A stretch of DNA of 64,000 bases, taken from positions 17,358 through 81,357 of the forward strand of contig JAKFXX010000027.1 in assembly GCA_021731145.1 (NCBI GenBank), given 5' to 3'. This document shows positions 43,058 to 53,146 of the stretch, in pieces. Numbering within the stretch: the stretch's first letter is position 1; every line of letters starts with the position of its first letter. Source of the DNA: Gammaproteobacteria bacterium (GTDB lineage: Bacteria > Pseudomonadota > Gammaproteobacteria > Ga0077554 > Ga007554). Under the pieces are notes generated by a model. The model ran no database searches. It saw only the letters and a list, made by a program, of their open reading frames with translations, and was not told where the DNA came from. Both the position numbers and the translations under genes were made by a program.

Positions 43058-43090
43058 GTAGGGGGGCGGGTTTTAAACCCGCCCCCCTAC
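43058..43090. repeat. Perfect 33-nt palindrome between ftsH and folP
   Basis: Two 16-nt arms (43058-43073 and 43075-43090) are exact complements around a single T. It starts GTAGGG and ends CCCTAC, and its core GGGCGGGTTT is shared with the hairpin at 22229-22254. May act as terminator or as a repeat element. Confidence 0.8.
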
Positions 43091-43124
43091 GTTATAGCCT
43101 TTCCTTAAATATTTTGTTTATACA

Positions 43125-43946
43125 ATGGATTTTGCCGGGAAGCTGCTCGACCTCAATCAGCCCCAGGTAATGGGAATACTCAATGTCACCCCCGATTCCT
43201 TCTCGGACGGGGGTGTTTTTTTGTCCGCGCAAGCTGCATTTGCCGGGGCGCGGCGGATGGTCGAAGAGGGTGCGGCGATTATCGACGTGGGTGGTGAATC
43301 GACCCGTCCTGGTGCTGCTCCCGTTTCTGTTCAGGAAGAGCTGGATCGGGTCATTCCTGTTATTGAAATTCTTTCACGCGAACTCCCCATCATTGTTTCC
43401 ATAGATACCAGCAAGCCCGACGTTATGCGTGCGGCGGTGGCCGCAGGGGCTGGCTTGATCAACGATGTCCGGGCGCTTAGGGAAGAAGGTGCGCTACAGG
43501 CTGCGGCGCAAGCCTGCGTGCCGGTATGCCTGATGCATATGCAGGGCGAGCCGTGCATCATGCAGCATAGTCCTCACTATAACGATGTGGTTTTAGAGGT
43601 GGGAGCCTTTCTGGTTGAACGGGTTCATGCCTGTGAGGCGGCGGGGATTCCCCGTGCGCGGCTTTTGGTCGATCCGGGTTTTGGATTTGGCAAGGCTTTG
43701 GGGCATAATCTGCGTCTGTTTAAATACTTGGATTCTCTCCGTGATCTGACGTTGCCCCTGGTGGTGGGTGTATCGCGCAAATCCATGATTGGAGCGGTGC
43801 TAGGCAAACCAGTGGAGCAGCGCCTCTATGGTGGTGTTGCCCTGGCGGCGCTTGCGGTTTGGCAGGGAGCCTCAATTATCCGTACCCATGATGTGCAGGC
43901 CACTGCGGATGCGATAAGAATGGCGTGGGCTGTCAAACAGGCATAG
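43125..43946 (+). CDS. folP: Dihydropteroate synthase
   Basis: 273 residues. Condenses pterin pyrophosphate with p-aminobenzoate in folate synthesis (the sulfonamide target). Motifs MGILNVTPDSFSDGG, GGESTRPGA, SIDTSKPDVMRAAV, LMHMQGEP and VDPGFGFGK are intact. Lies between ftsH and glmM as in many gammaproteobacteria. No strong ribosome-binding site is seen before the ATG. Confidence 0.96.
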   Translation: MDFAGKLLDLNQPQVMGILNVTPDSFSDGGVFLSAQAAFAGARRMVEEGAAIIDVGGESTRPGAAPVSVQEELDRVIPVIEILSRELPIIVSIDTSKPDVMRAAVAAGAGLINDVRALREEGALQAAAQACVPVCLMHMQGEPCIMQHSPHYNDVVLEVGAFLVERVHACEAAGIPRARLLVDPGFGFGKALGHNLRLFKYLDSLRDLTLPLVVGVSRKSMIGAVLGKPVEQRLYGGVALAALAVWQGASIIRTHDVQATADAIRMAWAVKQA

Positions 43947-43984
43947 GTGTGTGTTCAGCAGGACTTATTTAAGGAGTGATCGCA

Positions 43985-45343
43985 GTGAGCAAGGGCCAGC
44001 AAAGAAAATATTTTGGCACGGACGGTATTCGCGGGTTGGTCGGGGAGACACCGATCACTGCGGAATTCGTGCTCAAATTGGGCTGGGCGGCGGGACGCGT
44101 GCTGACCAAGGGTGGGCGCGGCAAGGTGCTGATCGGGAAAGATACCCGCATCTCAGGCTATATGCTTGAATCCGCGCTTCAGGCAGGCCTGTCTTCCGCT
44201 GGTGTCGATATTCGCCTGCTTGGCCCCATGCCGACGCCTGCTATTGCTTATCTGACCCGTACGCTGCATGCGCAGGCGGGCATCGTTATCAGCGCGTCAC
44301 ACAATCCTTTTCAGGATAACGGCATCAAGTTTTTTTCCGCGCGCGGGGAGAAGCTTCCTGACGAGATCGAGCTGGCCATAGAGGCGGAGCTGGACAAACC
44401 CATGCACACAGTGGATTCCTCGCTGCTGGGCAAGGCCGAGCGTGTGCGCGATGCCGAGGGGCGGTACATTGAATTTTGCAAAAGCACCATCCCGGGCAAT
44501 GTCGAGTTGCGCGACATGAAACTGGTGGTGGATTGTGCGCATGGTGCGACATATCAAGTTGCACCGCATGTGTTCGAGGAGCTGGGCGCCGAAGTCATTC
44601 GCCTCGGAGTGCAGCCCAACGGTCTTAATATCAACAATGGCTGCGGTTCCACGCATCCTGAAGCCATGCGGGCCGCCGTGCTTGCACACAAGGCGGACTT
44701 GGGAGTTGCGCTGGACGGTGATGGTGACCGGCTGATTATGGTGGATCACAAGGGCGAACTGGTGGACGGCGATGAACTGCTGTTTATCATCGCCCAATCG
44801 CGGCGCGAAGCCGGTAATCTCAAGGGTGCGGTGATCGGCACGGTAATGAGCAACCTGGGTCTGGAACATGCGCTGTGCGCACTTGGAGTGGACTTCCGGC
44901 GCGCAGCGGTGGGTGACCGTTATGTGATGGACCTGCTCCGCAAGGAAGGCGGGACATTGGGCGGGGAATCGTCTGGCCATATCATCTGCCTGGATTGCAC
45001 TACCACTGGCGACGGTATTGTGTCGGCATTGCAGGTGTTGGCGGCGCTCGTGCAGTCCGGGCGTTCGTTGCATGAATTGAAATCAGGGATGGCAAAATAC
45101 CCGCAGTGCCTGGTCAATGTGCGCACCGAGAAAAAATTCGATTTTGCGGCATCCAGCCATGTGCAGGACGCATTGAGTGCAGTGGAGGCGCAGTTGGCGA
45201 GCAAAGGCCGGGTATTGCTGCGTGCTTCCGGCACCGAGCCGCTCATACGTGTAATGATCGAAGGTGTTGATGCGCAGCAAGTCGAGTCGCTGGCAAATTA
45301 TTTGGCGGCAGCGGTTCGTCAGGCTTACGAAGCCGCAAACTGA
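43985..45343 (+). CDS. glmM: Phosphoglucosamine mutase
   Basis: 452 residues. Isomerises GlcN-6-P to GlcN-1-P for UDP-GlcNAc synthesis. Motifs: FGTDGIRG, active serine in [16 protein letters not shown], metal loop [11 protein letters not shown], sugar loop GGESSGHI and the C-terminal phosphate loop [15 protein letters not shown] at 43985 is chosen because AAGGAG is 8 nt upstream; a GTG at 43976 would overlap it. It feeds precursor to both glycan clusters. Confidence 0.96.
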   Translation: MSKGQQRKYFGTDGIRGLVGETPITAEFVLKLGWAAGRVLTKGGRGKVLIGKDTRISGYMLESALQAGLSSAGVDIRLLGPMPTPAIAYLTRTLHAQAGIVISASHNPFQDNGIKFFSARGEKLPDEIELAIEAELDKPMHTVDSSLLGKAERVRDAEGRYIEFCKSTIPGNVELRDMKLVVDCAHGATYQVAPHVFEELGAEVIRLGVQPNGLNINNGCGSTHPEAMRAAVLAHKADLGVALDGDGDRLIMVDHKGELVDGDELLFIIAQSRREAGNLKGAVIGTVMSNLGLEHALCALGVDFRRAAVGDRYVMDLLRKEGGTLGGESSGHIICLDCTTTGDGIVSALQVLAALVQSGRSLHELKSGMAKYPQCLVNVRTEKKFDFAASSHVQDALSAVEAQLASKGRVLLRASGTEPLIRVMIEGVDAQQVESLANYLAAAVRQAYEAAN

Positions 45344-45376
45344 TTTTTCCATAGAACCAAGTAAAATACGAAACCG

Positions 45377-46774
45377 ATGACGTTACACATCCATAACAGC
45401 CTGACCGGCAAAAAAGAACTTTTCATACCCATCGAACCCGGCAAAATCCGCATGTACGTGTGCGGCATGACCGTTTACGACTATTGTCACCTTGGCCATG
45501 CGCGGGTGATGGTGGTGTTTGATACGGTGGTGCGTTATCTGCGCGCGCTGGGTTATCAGGTTACCTATGTGCGCAACATCACCGATATCGACGACAAGAT
45601 CATCAAACGCGCCGCCGAGAACCACGAAGATATCGACGCGCTCACCGGGCGCTTTATCGACGCCATGCACGAGGACGAGCGCGCGCTGGGTGCGTTGCCG
45701 CCGGATATCGAGCCGCGTGCGACAGAGTCCATCCCTGGGATTATCAGTCTGACACGGACGCTGATTGGCAAGGGTTATGCCTATGTTGCCGCGAATGGCG
45801 ATGTTTATTATGACGTGAGCCGCTTTGAACATTATGGCGAGCTTTCCGGCAAACGTTTGGAGGACTTGCGCGCCGGAAGCCGCGTGGAGGTGGACGAGGC
45901 CAAGGACGATCCATTGGATTTCGTGCTGTGGAAGGCCGCCAAGCCCGGCGAGCCGCGATGGGATTCTCCGTGGGGGCCGGGCCGGCCCGGCTGGCACATC
46001 GAATGTTCGGCGATGTCCGGCCACTGCCTGGGGGATCATTTCGATATCCATGGCGGCGGCATGGATTTGAAATTTCCGCACCATGAAAACGAAATCGCCC
46101 AGTCCGAGGGCGCCACCGGCCACAAATTCGTTAATGTATGGATGCACAACGGTTTCGTGCAGGTGAACGAGGAGAAAATGTCCAAATCGCTGGGCAATTT
46201 TTTCACAGTGCGCGAGGTGTTGAAGCACTATACGTCGGAAATCGTGCGCTATTTCATTCTGGGCAGCCACTACCGTGGCCCGCTCACTTACTCCACGGAA
46301 AACCTGGACAATGCCAAGGCCGCGCTGGAGCGGTTTTACATGGCGTTACGCGGCTTGCCGAGTGGACAGGAGGCCGGTATCAAGGGGCAAGAGACGGAAT
46401 ATGAGCAACGCTTCAGCGCAGCCATGAATGACGATTTCAACACGCCGGGAGCCATGGCGGTGATGTTCGATCTGGTGCGCGATATCAATCGCGTGCGTGG
46501 CGAAGATATGAAAGAGGCTGTGCGTCTGGGTGACGTGTTGCGGCGGCTGGGTGGCGTGCTGGGGTTGCTACAGGGCGATCCGGAAGGATTTTTGAAAGAC
46601 ACCAAAACCGTGAGTGGGTTGGCGCCCGAAGAAGTTGAGCATCTCATTGCGCAGCGTGATGCCGCGAGAGCAAGCAAAAACTGGGGTGAGTCGGATCGCA
46701 TCCGCGACTGGCTCAAGGCTCAGGGTGTTATTCTGGAAGACAACGCCGGAAAAACCACTTGGCGTAGAGAATAG
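45377..46774 (+). CDS. cysS: Cysteinyl-tRNA synthetase
   Basis: 465 residues. Class I motifs: HIGH variant [17 protein letters not shown] ([11 protein letters not shown]), zinc ligands at CGMTVYDYC and [11 protein letters not shown] with HHENE. N-terminal [20 protein letters not shown] and the C-terminal DALR-like helical part are intact. Full-length housekeeping enzyme. Confidence 0.97.
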   Translation: MTLHIHNSLTGKKELFIPIEPGKIRMYVCGMTVYDYCHLGHARVMVVFDTVVRYLRALGYQVTYVRNITDIDDKIIKRAAENHEDIDALTGRFIDAMHEDERALGALPPDIEPRATESIPGIISLTRTLIGKGYAYVAANGDVYYDVSRFEHYGELSGKRLEDLRAGSRVEVDEAKDDPLDFVLWKAAKPGEPRWDSPWGPGRPGWHIECSAMSGHCLGDHFDIHGGGMDLKFPHHENEIAQSEGATGHKFVNVWMHNGFVQVNEEKMSKSLGNFFTVREVLKHYTSEIVRYFILGSHYRGPLTYSTENLDNAKAALERFYMALRGLPSGQEAGIKGQETEYEQRFSAAMNDDFNTPGAMAVMFDLVRDINRVRGEDMKEAVRLGDVLRRLGGVLGLLQGDPEGFLKDTKTVSGLAPEEVEHLIAQRDAARASKNWGESDRIRDWLKAQGVILEDNAGKTTWRRE

Positions 46775-46787
46775 CCCAGCCTTGGGT

Positions 46788-47645
46788 TTATTCAGGCTTT
46801 GACATTTCCTGCAGGTATCGGCGGCGCGCCGCCTCGGCTTCGCGTGCTGCGTCGATTTCGCTCATGACGCTGCCCACGTCGGCCTGTACTTCACTGTGCT
46901 CGAAGTGGCCGGTCAATTCGACCTCGGGGTGGAGGGTGCCACTTTCATAGAGCGCCCAAATTTCCTTGCCGTAGTCGGTGGATAGCAGTTCGGGGGCGAA
47001 ACGGCCAAAGTAGGCGGTCATGTTGTCAACGTCCCGCTCAAGCATCCTGCTGGCGTTGTTATTGCTCGCGGCATCGACGGCCTGGGGGAGGTCGATGATG
47101 ACAGGGCCGTCGCTGCTGACCAGCACGTTAAACTCGGACAGGTCGCCGTGGACAATACCGGCGCAGAGCATCCGGACGATCTGTCTGATCAGTATGCTGT
47201 GAAACTCCCGGGCCTGCGAATCCGTGAACTCCAGATCGTTGAGCCTCGGGGCGGCGTTGCCGTTATCGTCTGCCACCAGCTCCATCAATAATACGCCATC
47301 GAAGAAGCCATAGGGCTGCGGGACGCGTACGCCCGCCGCCGCGAGGCGGTACAGCGCGTCCACCTCGGCGTTCTGCCATGCGCTCTCCTGTTCTTTCCGC
47401 CCATACCGGGTGTTTTTCTCCATTGCGCGCGCCCGGCGGCTGTTCCGTACCGTGCGCCCTTCCTGATACTGGGCTTGTGTGTGGAAGCCGCGTTTATTGA
47501 CCTCTTTGTACACCTTGGCGCAGCGGATCTCTCCCCCTGCGAGGACGACATAGACGGCGGCTTCCTTGCCGCTCTTGAGTGGACGGACGACCTCGTCAAC
47601 GATGCCGTCTTGTACCAGAGGTTCGATGCTTTTTGGAATTTTCAT
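46788..47645 (-). CDS. RIO1-like protein kinase (PA4780 family)
   Basis: 285 residues. RIO fold: N-terminal PLKSGKEAAVYVVLAGGE nucleotide-binding loop, RCAKVYKE lysine, catalytic loop IVHGDLSEFNVLV with the HGD-x3-N pattern, and the metal aspartate in VIIDLPQAVDAAS. Ser/Thr kinase with unknown bacterial substrate. Start at 47645 gives MKIPKSIEPLVQDG; a longer frame overlaps rnd. It follows rnd by 4 nt, so the pair is probably one operon. Confidence 0.9.
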   Translation of the reverse strand: MKIPKSIEPLVQDGIVDEVVRPLKSGKEAAVYVVLAGGEIRCAKVYKEVNKRGFHTQAQYQEGRTVRNSRRARAMEKNTRYGRKEQESAWQNAEVDALYRLAAAGVRVPQPYGFFDGVLLMELVADDNGNAAPRLNDLEFTDSQAREFHSILIRQIVRMLCAGIVHGDLSEFNVLVSSDGPVIIDLPQAVDAASNNNASRMLERDVDNMTAYFGRFAPELLSTDYGKEIWALYESGTLHPEVELTGHFEHSEVQADVGSVMSEIDAAREAEAARRRYLQEMSKPE

Positions 47646-47649
47646 CAGG

Positions 47650-48804
47650 TTAGCGCGACTCCAGCACCAGTCCACCTTCACGCACCATGATGGCGCGCTC
47701 ACCGTTCAGTACCGCCAGCAAGTCCTCGCCTACCATGGGGCGGCGCCAGCCATCCAGCACTGGTATGTCACGTTCCCCCATAATCAATTTCTCCAAATCC
47801 TTGCGGGCCGCAAGGCTGGCCGGGCTGACCTCGTTTTGCGCGGCACGCAACCGCACGACGGCCATGAGCAGATCCACCATCGCCTCTTGAGCTTCATTAA
47901 GGCGCGCTGGGCGCTCTTCCGGGGCAAGCGCGGTTTCCGGCGCGCTTTTGGCTGCACGAATCATCTCGATTAAATCCTGGCCGTGCCGCCGCAAAAAGCC
48001 CGGTTCAATACCACGCACTTGCTCCAGCTCTTCCAGGTTGTCCGGCATTTGCCGGGAAAGTTGCAGCAATACGTCATCATGCAAGATCCAGTTTCGGGGG
48101 CGGTTTGACTTGATTGCATATTCTTCGCGCCAAGCGGCCAAGGCCTTTAACACATTAAGCTGTGTTGCGGATTTAAGGTTACGAGAACTGCGAATACGCC
48201 GCCACGCATCCTGAGGTGACGGCACATAATTTTTGATGTCAGTTAATTTTTTGAATTCATCCTCGACCCATTGCAGCCGGCCTTCGCGCGCTAGCGCATC
48301 GCGCTGCGTCAGGTAGATCTCGCCCAGATAGCGCACATCATCGGCGGCGTAATGTAATTGGTCTTCAGACAATGGGCGGCGCGCCCAATCGGTACGGGTA
48401 TGAGCCTTTTCGAGGCGAACACCCAGCATGCTTTCCAGCAGATTGCCATAGCCCACATGCTCGCCTTGCCCCATCAAACGAGCGGCAATTTGGGTGTCGA
48501 ACAATGGTTGCGGCAATTCCTTGCGCAGATCGTATAGCAATTCCAGATCCTGTCTGCCGGAATGCATCACCTTGACGATGGCGGGGTCGTAGATAAGATC
48601 CAGCAAGGGGCCAAGATCGGGTACGCGCAGCGGATCGACGCAGGCTGCATATTGACTGTTGGCAACCTGGATAAGGCACAGTTGCGCGTAATAGGTCTTC
48701 TCGCGCATGAATTCGGTATCCAGAGCCAACCAGGGGCTACCCCTCAGGTGCTCGCAAAGATCCAGTAGTTGCTCGGGCGTTTCGATATAAAGGTAGCTGG
48801 TCAT
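47650..48804 (-). CDS. rnd: Ribonuclease D
   Basis: 384 residues. 3'-5' exoribonuclease in tRNA maturation. DEDDy motifs: LALDTEFMREKTYYAQLCLIQ, VMHSGRQDLELL and the LHYAADDVRYL block with Tyr/Asp. Two C-terminal HRDC-like helical domains follow (RPRNWILHDDVLLQLSRQMP). Normal length and intact. Confidence 0.95.
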   Translation of the reverse strand: MTSYLYIETPEQLLDLCEHLRGSPWLALDTEFMREKTYYAQLCLIQVANSQYAACVDPLRVPDLGPLLDLIYDPAIVKVMHSGRQDLELLYDLRKELPQPLFDTQIAARLMGQGEHVGYGNLLESMLGVRLEKAHTRTDWARRPLSEDQLHYAADDVRYLGEIYLTQRDALAREGRLQWVEDEFKKLTDIKNYVPSPQDAWRRIRSSRNLKSATQLNVLKALAAWREEYAIKSNRPRNWILHDDVLLQLSRQMPDNLEELEQVRGIEPGFLRRHGQDLIEMIRAAKSAPETALAPEERPARLNEAQEAMVDLLMAVVRLRAAQNEVSPASLAARKDLEKLIMGERDIPVLDGWRRPMVGEDLLAVLNGERAIMVREGGLVLESR

Positions 48805-48968
48805 GGAATGGTTCTGTTTACTTGAGGAAAATCACGTCGACTGGCAGGAATGATAAGGCTTTGCGTTTATGATGGGCTTTTCCATTTTACTGATTATACC
48901 ATTATCGGGTGATTTGGAGTGGCGAGAACGGTGGCGAAATGCGTAGGGCGGCGCGGTTGATATTGATG

Positions 48969-49649
48969 TTACCCGCGATTTTTTTTGACCAGTTCACGCA
49001 ACGCCCCCTGGTCGATGATTTCGATGCGTCCCCGGTGCAAGATCACCCAGCCGCGATGTTCAAATTCCTTGAGCAAGCGGCTTACGACTTCTCTTGCAGT
49101 GCCTAATTCGACAGCAAGATCGTAGTGCGTTCCCGTGACGATTTTTTGCTGTCCCGCCAAGTCAAGCAAATGATGGGCAAGACGATGATCCATATGCCCA
49201 AAGGCTACTTCCTCGATCAGATGCACAAGATCATGCACCCCCTCATCAAGAGATGAAAAAACAAATTTACGAAACCCCGGTGAGTTGGACATCGCCTCAT
49301 AAAAACGCGCTTTTGGGATTAACAGCACTCGTACGTCCGATTCGGCAACTGCTTCGGCAGGGTAGTCGGCGTCCGCCAACAAGCAGGATGTAGTCAATTC
49401 ACAGACTTTCCCGGCTTCAATACGGTACAAAACTATTTCATGACCACTTTCCGAAACCTTCCGTACCTTCACAATACCTTCCAACATCAGAAAATAATTC
49501 TCGCACGCTTCTCCGCCGCGAAATAGCGCAGCCTCGGCGGGCAGGATGATGTGCTGTGCCATTTGTATGGTTCTGCGCCAGACAGGGTCGGTAATCGCAG
49601 CCAGTGCCGGAAAGGATTGCAACCACTGTGCTGCGTTTTCTTGTGCCAC
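48969..49649 (-). CDS. Crp/Fnr family transcriptional regulator
   Basis: 226 residues. N-terminal cyclic-nucleotide-like beta roll (LPAEAALFRGGEACENYFLM, then LYRIEAGKVCELTTSCLL) and C-terminal helix-turn-helix DLAVELGTAREVVSRLLKEFE. FNR-type N-terminal cysteine spacing is missing, and the CRP cAMP-binding pattern is not clear. Cysteines in CENY and VCELTTSC could sense redox. The target is not known; a TGTGACAAAGTCACA palindrome lies 0.9 kb away. Confidence 0.9.
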   Translation of the reverse strand: MAQENAAQWLQSFPALAAITDPVWRRTIQMAQHIILPAEAALFRGGEACENYFLMLEGIVKVRKVSESGHEIVLYRIEAGKVCELTTSCLLADADYPAEAVAESDVRVLLIPKARFYEAMSNSPGFRKFVFSSLDEGVHDLVHLIEEVAFGHMDHRLAHHLLDLAGQQKIVTGTHYDLAVELGTAREVVSRLLKEFEHRGWVILHRGRIEIIDQGALRELVKKNRG

Positions 49650-50115
49650 GAGATTGTCCCCGCGATATTAAACCTACAGACATTGTTCGAATAAAACATG
49701 CGATGTATTGGGGGCGAACAACAAGAGGTGATTGATGCCTGAAACAGGATTGCTGGCAAACCCATGAGGTTAAGTAATCTTACTGTATCACAAAGCGATC
49801 AAGGGATGCAGCGCAAGGAAAAATAGGGCGAAAATGAGCGTGGTTTACACGTAGTTTGCCGCTTCGTGGCCCCGCATTTCTTGGTGCTCTTTGGGTGTGA
49901 TCCCGATTTTCCTCGGTACCCCCTTGAGGGGTGAACGCCGCAATGCGTCCCCCAGCGCTTTGTGGCACATTAAAAATAAGGGGGCGTTAGCGCCTCGGTG
50001 ACGGGGAATGCACGCCAGTTTTGCGAAAATCGGCTGTTGGATGCATTTGGTGTTGTGTGTTTTTTAACTGCGCTCTGAGCGCCCCGTCACCTCTGTCTTG
50101 CAGATAATCTTTATG
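49650..50115. other. Intergenic stretch with inverted repeats, no supported gene
   Basis: 466 bp. It holds a small stem (ACCCC...GGGGT near 49918-49933) and a pair of 10-nt arms, GGTGACGGGG near 49997 and CCCCGTCACC near 50084, about 80 nt apart, which could form a structured RNA or attenuator in front of or after the small membrane-protein gene. No convincing ORF. Confidence 0.4.
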
Positions 50116-50478
50116 TCAGGCCGCTTTCTTTAATTGCCCTTCCTGTCTAGCCTCTTCTGCTACGGTTTTTTCAAAAGTCTTTATTGGCGGGCACATCTCA
50201 GGATAAGAGAATTCTTCATCGTAAAGGGCATTGTAAGGGTCCATCTTCAGGGCGGACTTCGACGGCGGAGAGCATGCTTGTTCTTCAGAAGCCAGATACA
50301 AATGACGCACGTCAGGTTTTGATTTAACATGCGTGCCAGTTGCTGTCATCACGTGCTCATCCCACTGCGCCAGCAGGCCACAAATAACAGTGCTTACTAT
50401 CAACACCACAAGGTATGATAGGGCTATCGTTATTTCGGTTGCCCCATGGGTAAAGCCCACAATATCTAATATGTTCAT
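50116..50478 (-). CDS. Small single-pass membrane protein, unknown
   Basis: 120 residues from the ATG at 50478, which has AGGAG upstream. One membrane segment (IALSYLVVLIVSTVICGLLAQW) near the N-terminus, then a hydrophilic tail that includes LYLASEEQACSPPSK and a Lys/Glu-rich end. I do not recognise the family. It is alone between two long non-coding stretches. The good ribosome-binding site and membrane segment support a real gene. Confidence 0.6.
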   Translation of the reverse strand: MNILDIVGFTHGATEITIALSYLVVLIVSTVICGLLAQWDEHVMTATGTHVKSKPDVRHLYLASEEQACSPPSKSALKMDPYNALYDEEFSYPEMCPPIKTFEKTVAEEARQEGQLKKAA

Positions 50479-50949
50479 GACACATCTCCTCATCTATATT
50501 CATGCCGGTTTAACTCCTTTCCTCGGTGATATCGGACATCCTATCCATGGTGATAGTTGATCATATATGCAAGGGATTATCTGTGACAAAGTCACACTTG
50601 TGCATTCTCTCTGGGATAACTCAAGATAGTTCATTAGGCCGTTCGTGGCGAGCTTGTCGAACCATGATCGAAGGGCTTTTCTAGGGATTCCTATAGGTCG
50701 TCAATCTCGGTCGACGTGCCCCATGAAACTTCCCCTTGACGCAAAAATGTAACAATGATTGTTTATGCTCTTGCTCCTTTGATTCCGACGCTCTCCCTGA
50801 ATGTGGATAAACGAAACCCCCGGTACCTCCTTTTTCAAGGGAGGCACAAAAATGTGCGCCCTACCTAAAATAGGTCGATAATACGCGTATAACATTGTAA
50901 AATATCACGTCATTTCTTATGTGAACCTGGAAATAAATTTGGAGTGTTA
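50479..50949. other. Intergenic region upstream of manC
   Basis: 471 bp with no gene. It contains the palindrome TGTGACAAAGTCACA (50582-50596), a dispersed-repeat-like GTTCGTGGCGAGCTTGTCGA (50641-50660) and a GCACAAAAATGTGC stem (about 50845-50858) followed by GCCCTAC, a half copy of the GTAGGG family. AT-rich sequence just before manC probably carries its promoter. Confidence 0.45.
50582..50596. promoter_or_regulatory. TGTGAC-AAA-GTCACA palindrome (Crp/Fnr-like site, short spacer)
   Basis: Perfect 6-nt arms. The half sites match CRP (TGTGA/TCACA) but the spacer is 5 instead of 6 bp. It shares the core GACAAAGTC with the palindrome in front of rubrerythrin (14858-14872). Confidence 0.35.
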
Positions 50950-52419
50950 ATGGATATCCAGCCCGTCATTCTTTCCGGAGGTTCCGGTAGCCGTTTGTGG
51001 CCCATGTCACGGGAGCATTACCCTAAGCAGTTGTTGCCTCTAGTGGGTGATAAAACCATGTTACAGGCTACGGTGCAGCGTCTGGAGGGGCTTCAGGCTT
51101 TTCTTGGTGCGGAAGATGGGATGCTTGAGCCGATAGTGGTGTGCAATGAGGAGCATCGGTTTCTGGTAGCCGAGCAGTTGCGGCAGGTCGGCACGAAACC
51201 TTCTTCAATTATTCTTGAGCCAGTGGGGCGGAATACGGCACCGGCTTTGACGCTGGCGGCGATCAACGCGGAAAGTGCTGGCGATCCGGTGTTGCTGGTA
51301 ATGCCTGCCGATCACGTTATTCAGGATCGTGAGGCTTTTTTGAGGGCGGTGGCGCAAGGCGCCGTTTTGGCAGGGCAGGGTTGTCTGGTGACGTTCGGAA
51401 TCGTTCCTGGTCGGGCGGAGACCGGTTATGGCTATATTCGGCAAGGCTCTCCCGTTGGCCGGGCTTCGGCGTCGGATGCGCGTTATATCGCGGCATTTGT
51501 TGAGAAGCCGGATGCGGTGACCGCAGAGGATTATTGGAAGTCGGGCCAGTATTTGTGGAACAGCGGTATTTTCATGATGCGGGCTTCGGTGTGGTTGCAG
51601 GAGTTGCTCCGTTTCCGGCCTGATATTGTTCAGTCCTGCCAGGTGGCGTATCAGCAGGGCAAGCAGGATCAGGATTTTTACCGGGCGAATAAGGCGGCGT
51701 TTTCCTCCTGTCCTTCCGATTCCATTGATTACGCGGTGATGGAAAAGCTCACGTCTGGTGGGTTTGCGTCCGACAACGAAAAGGCTGCGGTGATTCCGTT
51801 GGATGCGGGATGGTCCGACGTTGGTGCGTGGGCGGCCTTGTGGGAAGTGAGTGATAAGGATGAGCACGGCAACGTGATAAAAGGGGACGTGTATGCGCAG
51901 GGGACGCGCAATGCGTTGCTGATTGCGGAGCACCGTTTCCTGGCGTGTGTGGGTGTTGATGATATTGTTGTGATTGAGACCCCGGATGCGGTGATGGTGG
52001 TTCATCAAAGCAAGGTGCAGGACGTGAAGCATATTGTTGCGCATCTGAAAGACAAGAAGCGTTCTGAATATTTATTGCACCGCAAGGTTTCCCGGCCGTG
52101 GGGGAGTTACGACAGCATTGATAACGGCGAGCGGTTTCAGGTGAAGCGTATCGTGGTGAGTCCTGGCGGAACGCTTTCCATGCAGATGCACCATCACCGG
52201 GCTGAGCACTGGATTGTGGTGAAGGGGACGGCGAGGGTGACGCGCGGGGATGAGGTGTTTCTGCTGACGGAGAATCAGTCGACGTACATTCCTATTGGTG
52301 TGACACACCGGCTGGAAAACCCGGGCACTATTCCGCTGGAATTGATTGAGGTGCAGTCGGGATCTTATCTGGGTGAGGATGACATCGTGCGGTTTGAAGA
52401 TACCTATGGCAGGAGCTGA
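50950..52419 (+). CDS. manC: Mannose-1-phosphate guanylyltransferase / mannose-6-phosphate isomerase
   Basis: 489 residues, bifunctional type II enzyme. N-terminal nucleotidyltransferase (ILSGGSGSRLWPMSREHYPKQLLPL, later FVEKPD and WNSGIFMMRAS) and C-terminal cupin isomerase (VSRPWGSYDSID, MQMHHHRAEHWIVVKGTA with metal histidines, LIEVQSGSYLGEDDIVRFED). Makes GDP-mannose from fructose-6-P via mannose-1-P. ATG at 50950 follows TTGGAG. First gene of the exopolysaccharide cluster. Confidence 0.95.
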   Translation: MDIQPVILSGGSGSRLWPMSREHYPKQLLPLVGDKTMLQATVQRLEGLQAFLGAEDGMLEPIVVCNEEHRFLVAEQLRQVGTKPSSIILEPVGRNTAPALTLAAINAESAGDPVLLVMPADHVIQDREAFLRAVAQGAVLAGQGCLVTFGIVPGRAETGYGYIRQGSPVGRASASDARYIAAFVEKPDAVTAEDYWKSGQYLWNSGIFMMRASVWLQELLRFRPDIVQSCQVAYQQGKQDQDFYRANKAAFSSCPSDSIDYAVMEKLTSGGFASDNEKAAVIPLDAGWSDVGAWAALWEVSDKDEHGNVIKGDVYAQGTRNALLIAEHRFLACVGVDDIVVIETPDAVMVVHQSKVQDVKHIVAHLKDKKRSEYLLHRKVSRPWGSYDSIDNGERFQVKRIVVSPGGTLSMQMHHHRAEHWIVVKGTARVTRGDEVFLLTENQSTYIPIGVTHRLENPGTIPLELIEVQSGSYLGEDDIVRFEDTYGRS

Positions 52420-52479
52420 TGCGCTCTTTGCAGTGATTTATTGAATAGCAGTGCGGCACACAACGAGTGAGGGTATAAC

Positions 52480-53109
52480 GTGAACGGCTCCGCAACAAAA
52501 AGCAGTAACGTGGTCTGGCATGAAAGTATAGTCACGCGCGGGGATCGCGAGCGAATGAAAAATCACAAGGGTGTGGTGTTGTGGTTCACGGGTCTTTCGG
52601 GGGCAGGGAAATCAACACTTGCGCATGCGGTGGAGGAGGCGTGTTTTAATCGTGCGTGCCACACGTATGTGCTCGATGGCGATAATGTGCGTCATGGATT
52701 GTGTGGCGACCTTGGTTTTTCCGCTCAGGACCGGACGGAGAATATCCGGCGCATCGGGGAAATGTCGAAGTTGTTTGTGGACGCCGGAGTGATTGTGCTG
52801 ACGGCTTTCATCTCACCGTTTCGTGATGATCGCGAGCGTGTCCGGAAGCTGATGCCGGAAGGCGACTTCCTGGAGATTTATTGCGAGTCCAGCCTGGAAC
52901 GCTGCGAAGAACGTGATGTGAAGGGGCTGTACCGCCGTGCGCGTGCGGGGGAGATTCCCGAGTTTACAGGTATTTCTTCACCGTATGAGGAGCCGCTCCA
53001 TCCTGAGCTGACAGTGAATACCGGGGAATGGTCGATCGAGGAATCTGCGGCGGCTGTTTTGAGGCTGCTGGAAGGTCGGGGTATTCTGCGTCAGAGCGAG
53101 ACGGCGTAG
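52480..53109 (+). CDS. cysC: Adenylylsulfate kinase
   Basis: 209 residues, GTG start with GAGGG upstream. P-loop [38 protein letters not shown] and [17 protein letters not shown] identify APS kinase, which makes PAPS. No cysD, cysN or cysH is nearby. Its position between manC and the rhamnose genes suggests PAPS for glycan sulfation rather than assimilation, but no sulfotransferase is visible in the window. Confidence 0.93.
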   Translation: MNGSATKSSNVVWHESIVTRGDRERMKNHKGVVLWFTGLSGAGKSTLAHAVEEACFNRACHTYVLDGDNVRHGLCGDLGFSAQDRTENIRRIGEMSKLFVDAGVIVLTAFISPFRDDRERVRKLMPEGDFLEIYCESSLERCEERDVKGLYRRARAGEIPEFTGISSPYEEPLHPELTVNTGEWSIEESAAAVLRLLEGRGILRQSETA

Positions 53110-53146
53110 TGGATTGGAATTTAGGTCAGTTTCGCAGGAGGAGTAG

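Noticed and set aside
49780..49968. 62-codon minus-strand open frame in the gap before the small membrane-protein gene
   Set aside because: No ribosome-binding site, no family pattern, and composition like random reading of a GC-rich intergenic hairpin region.
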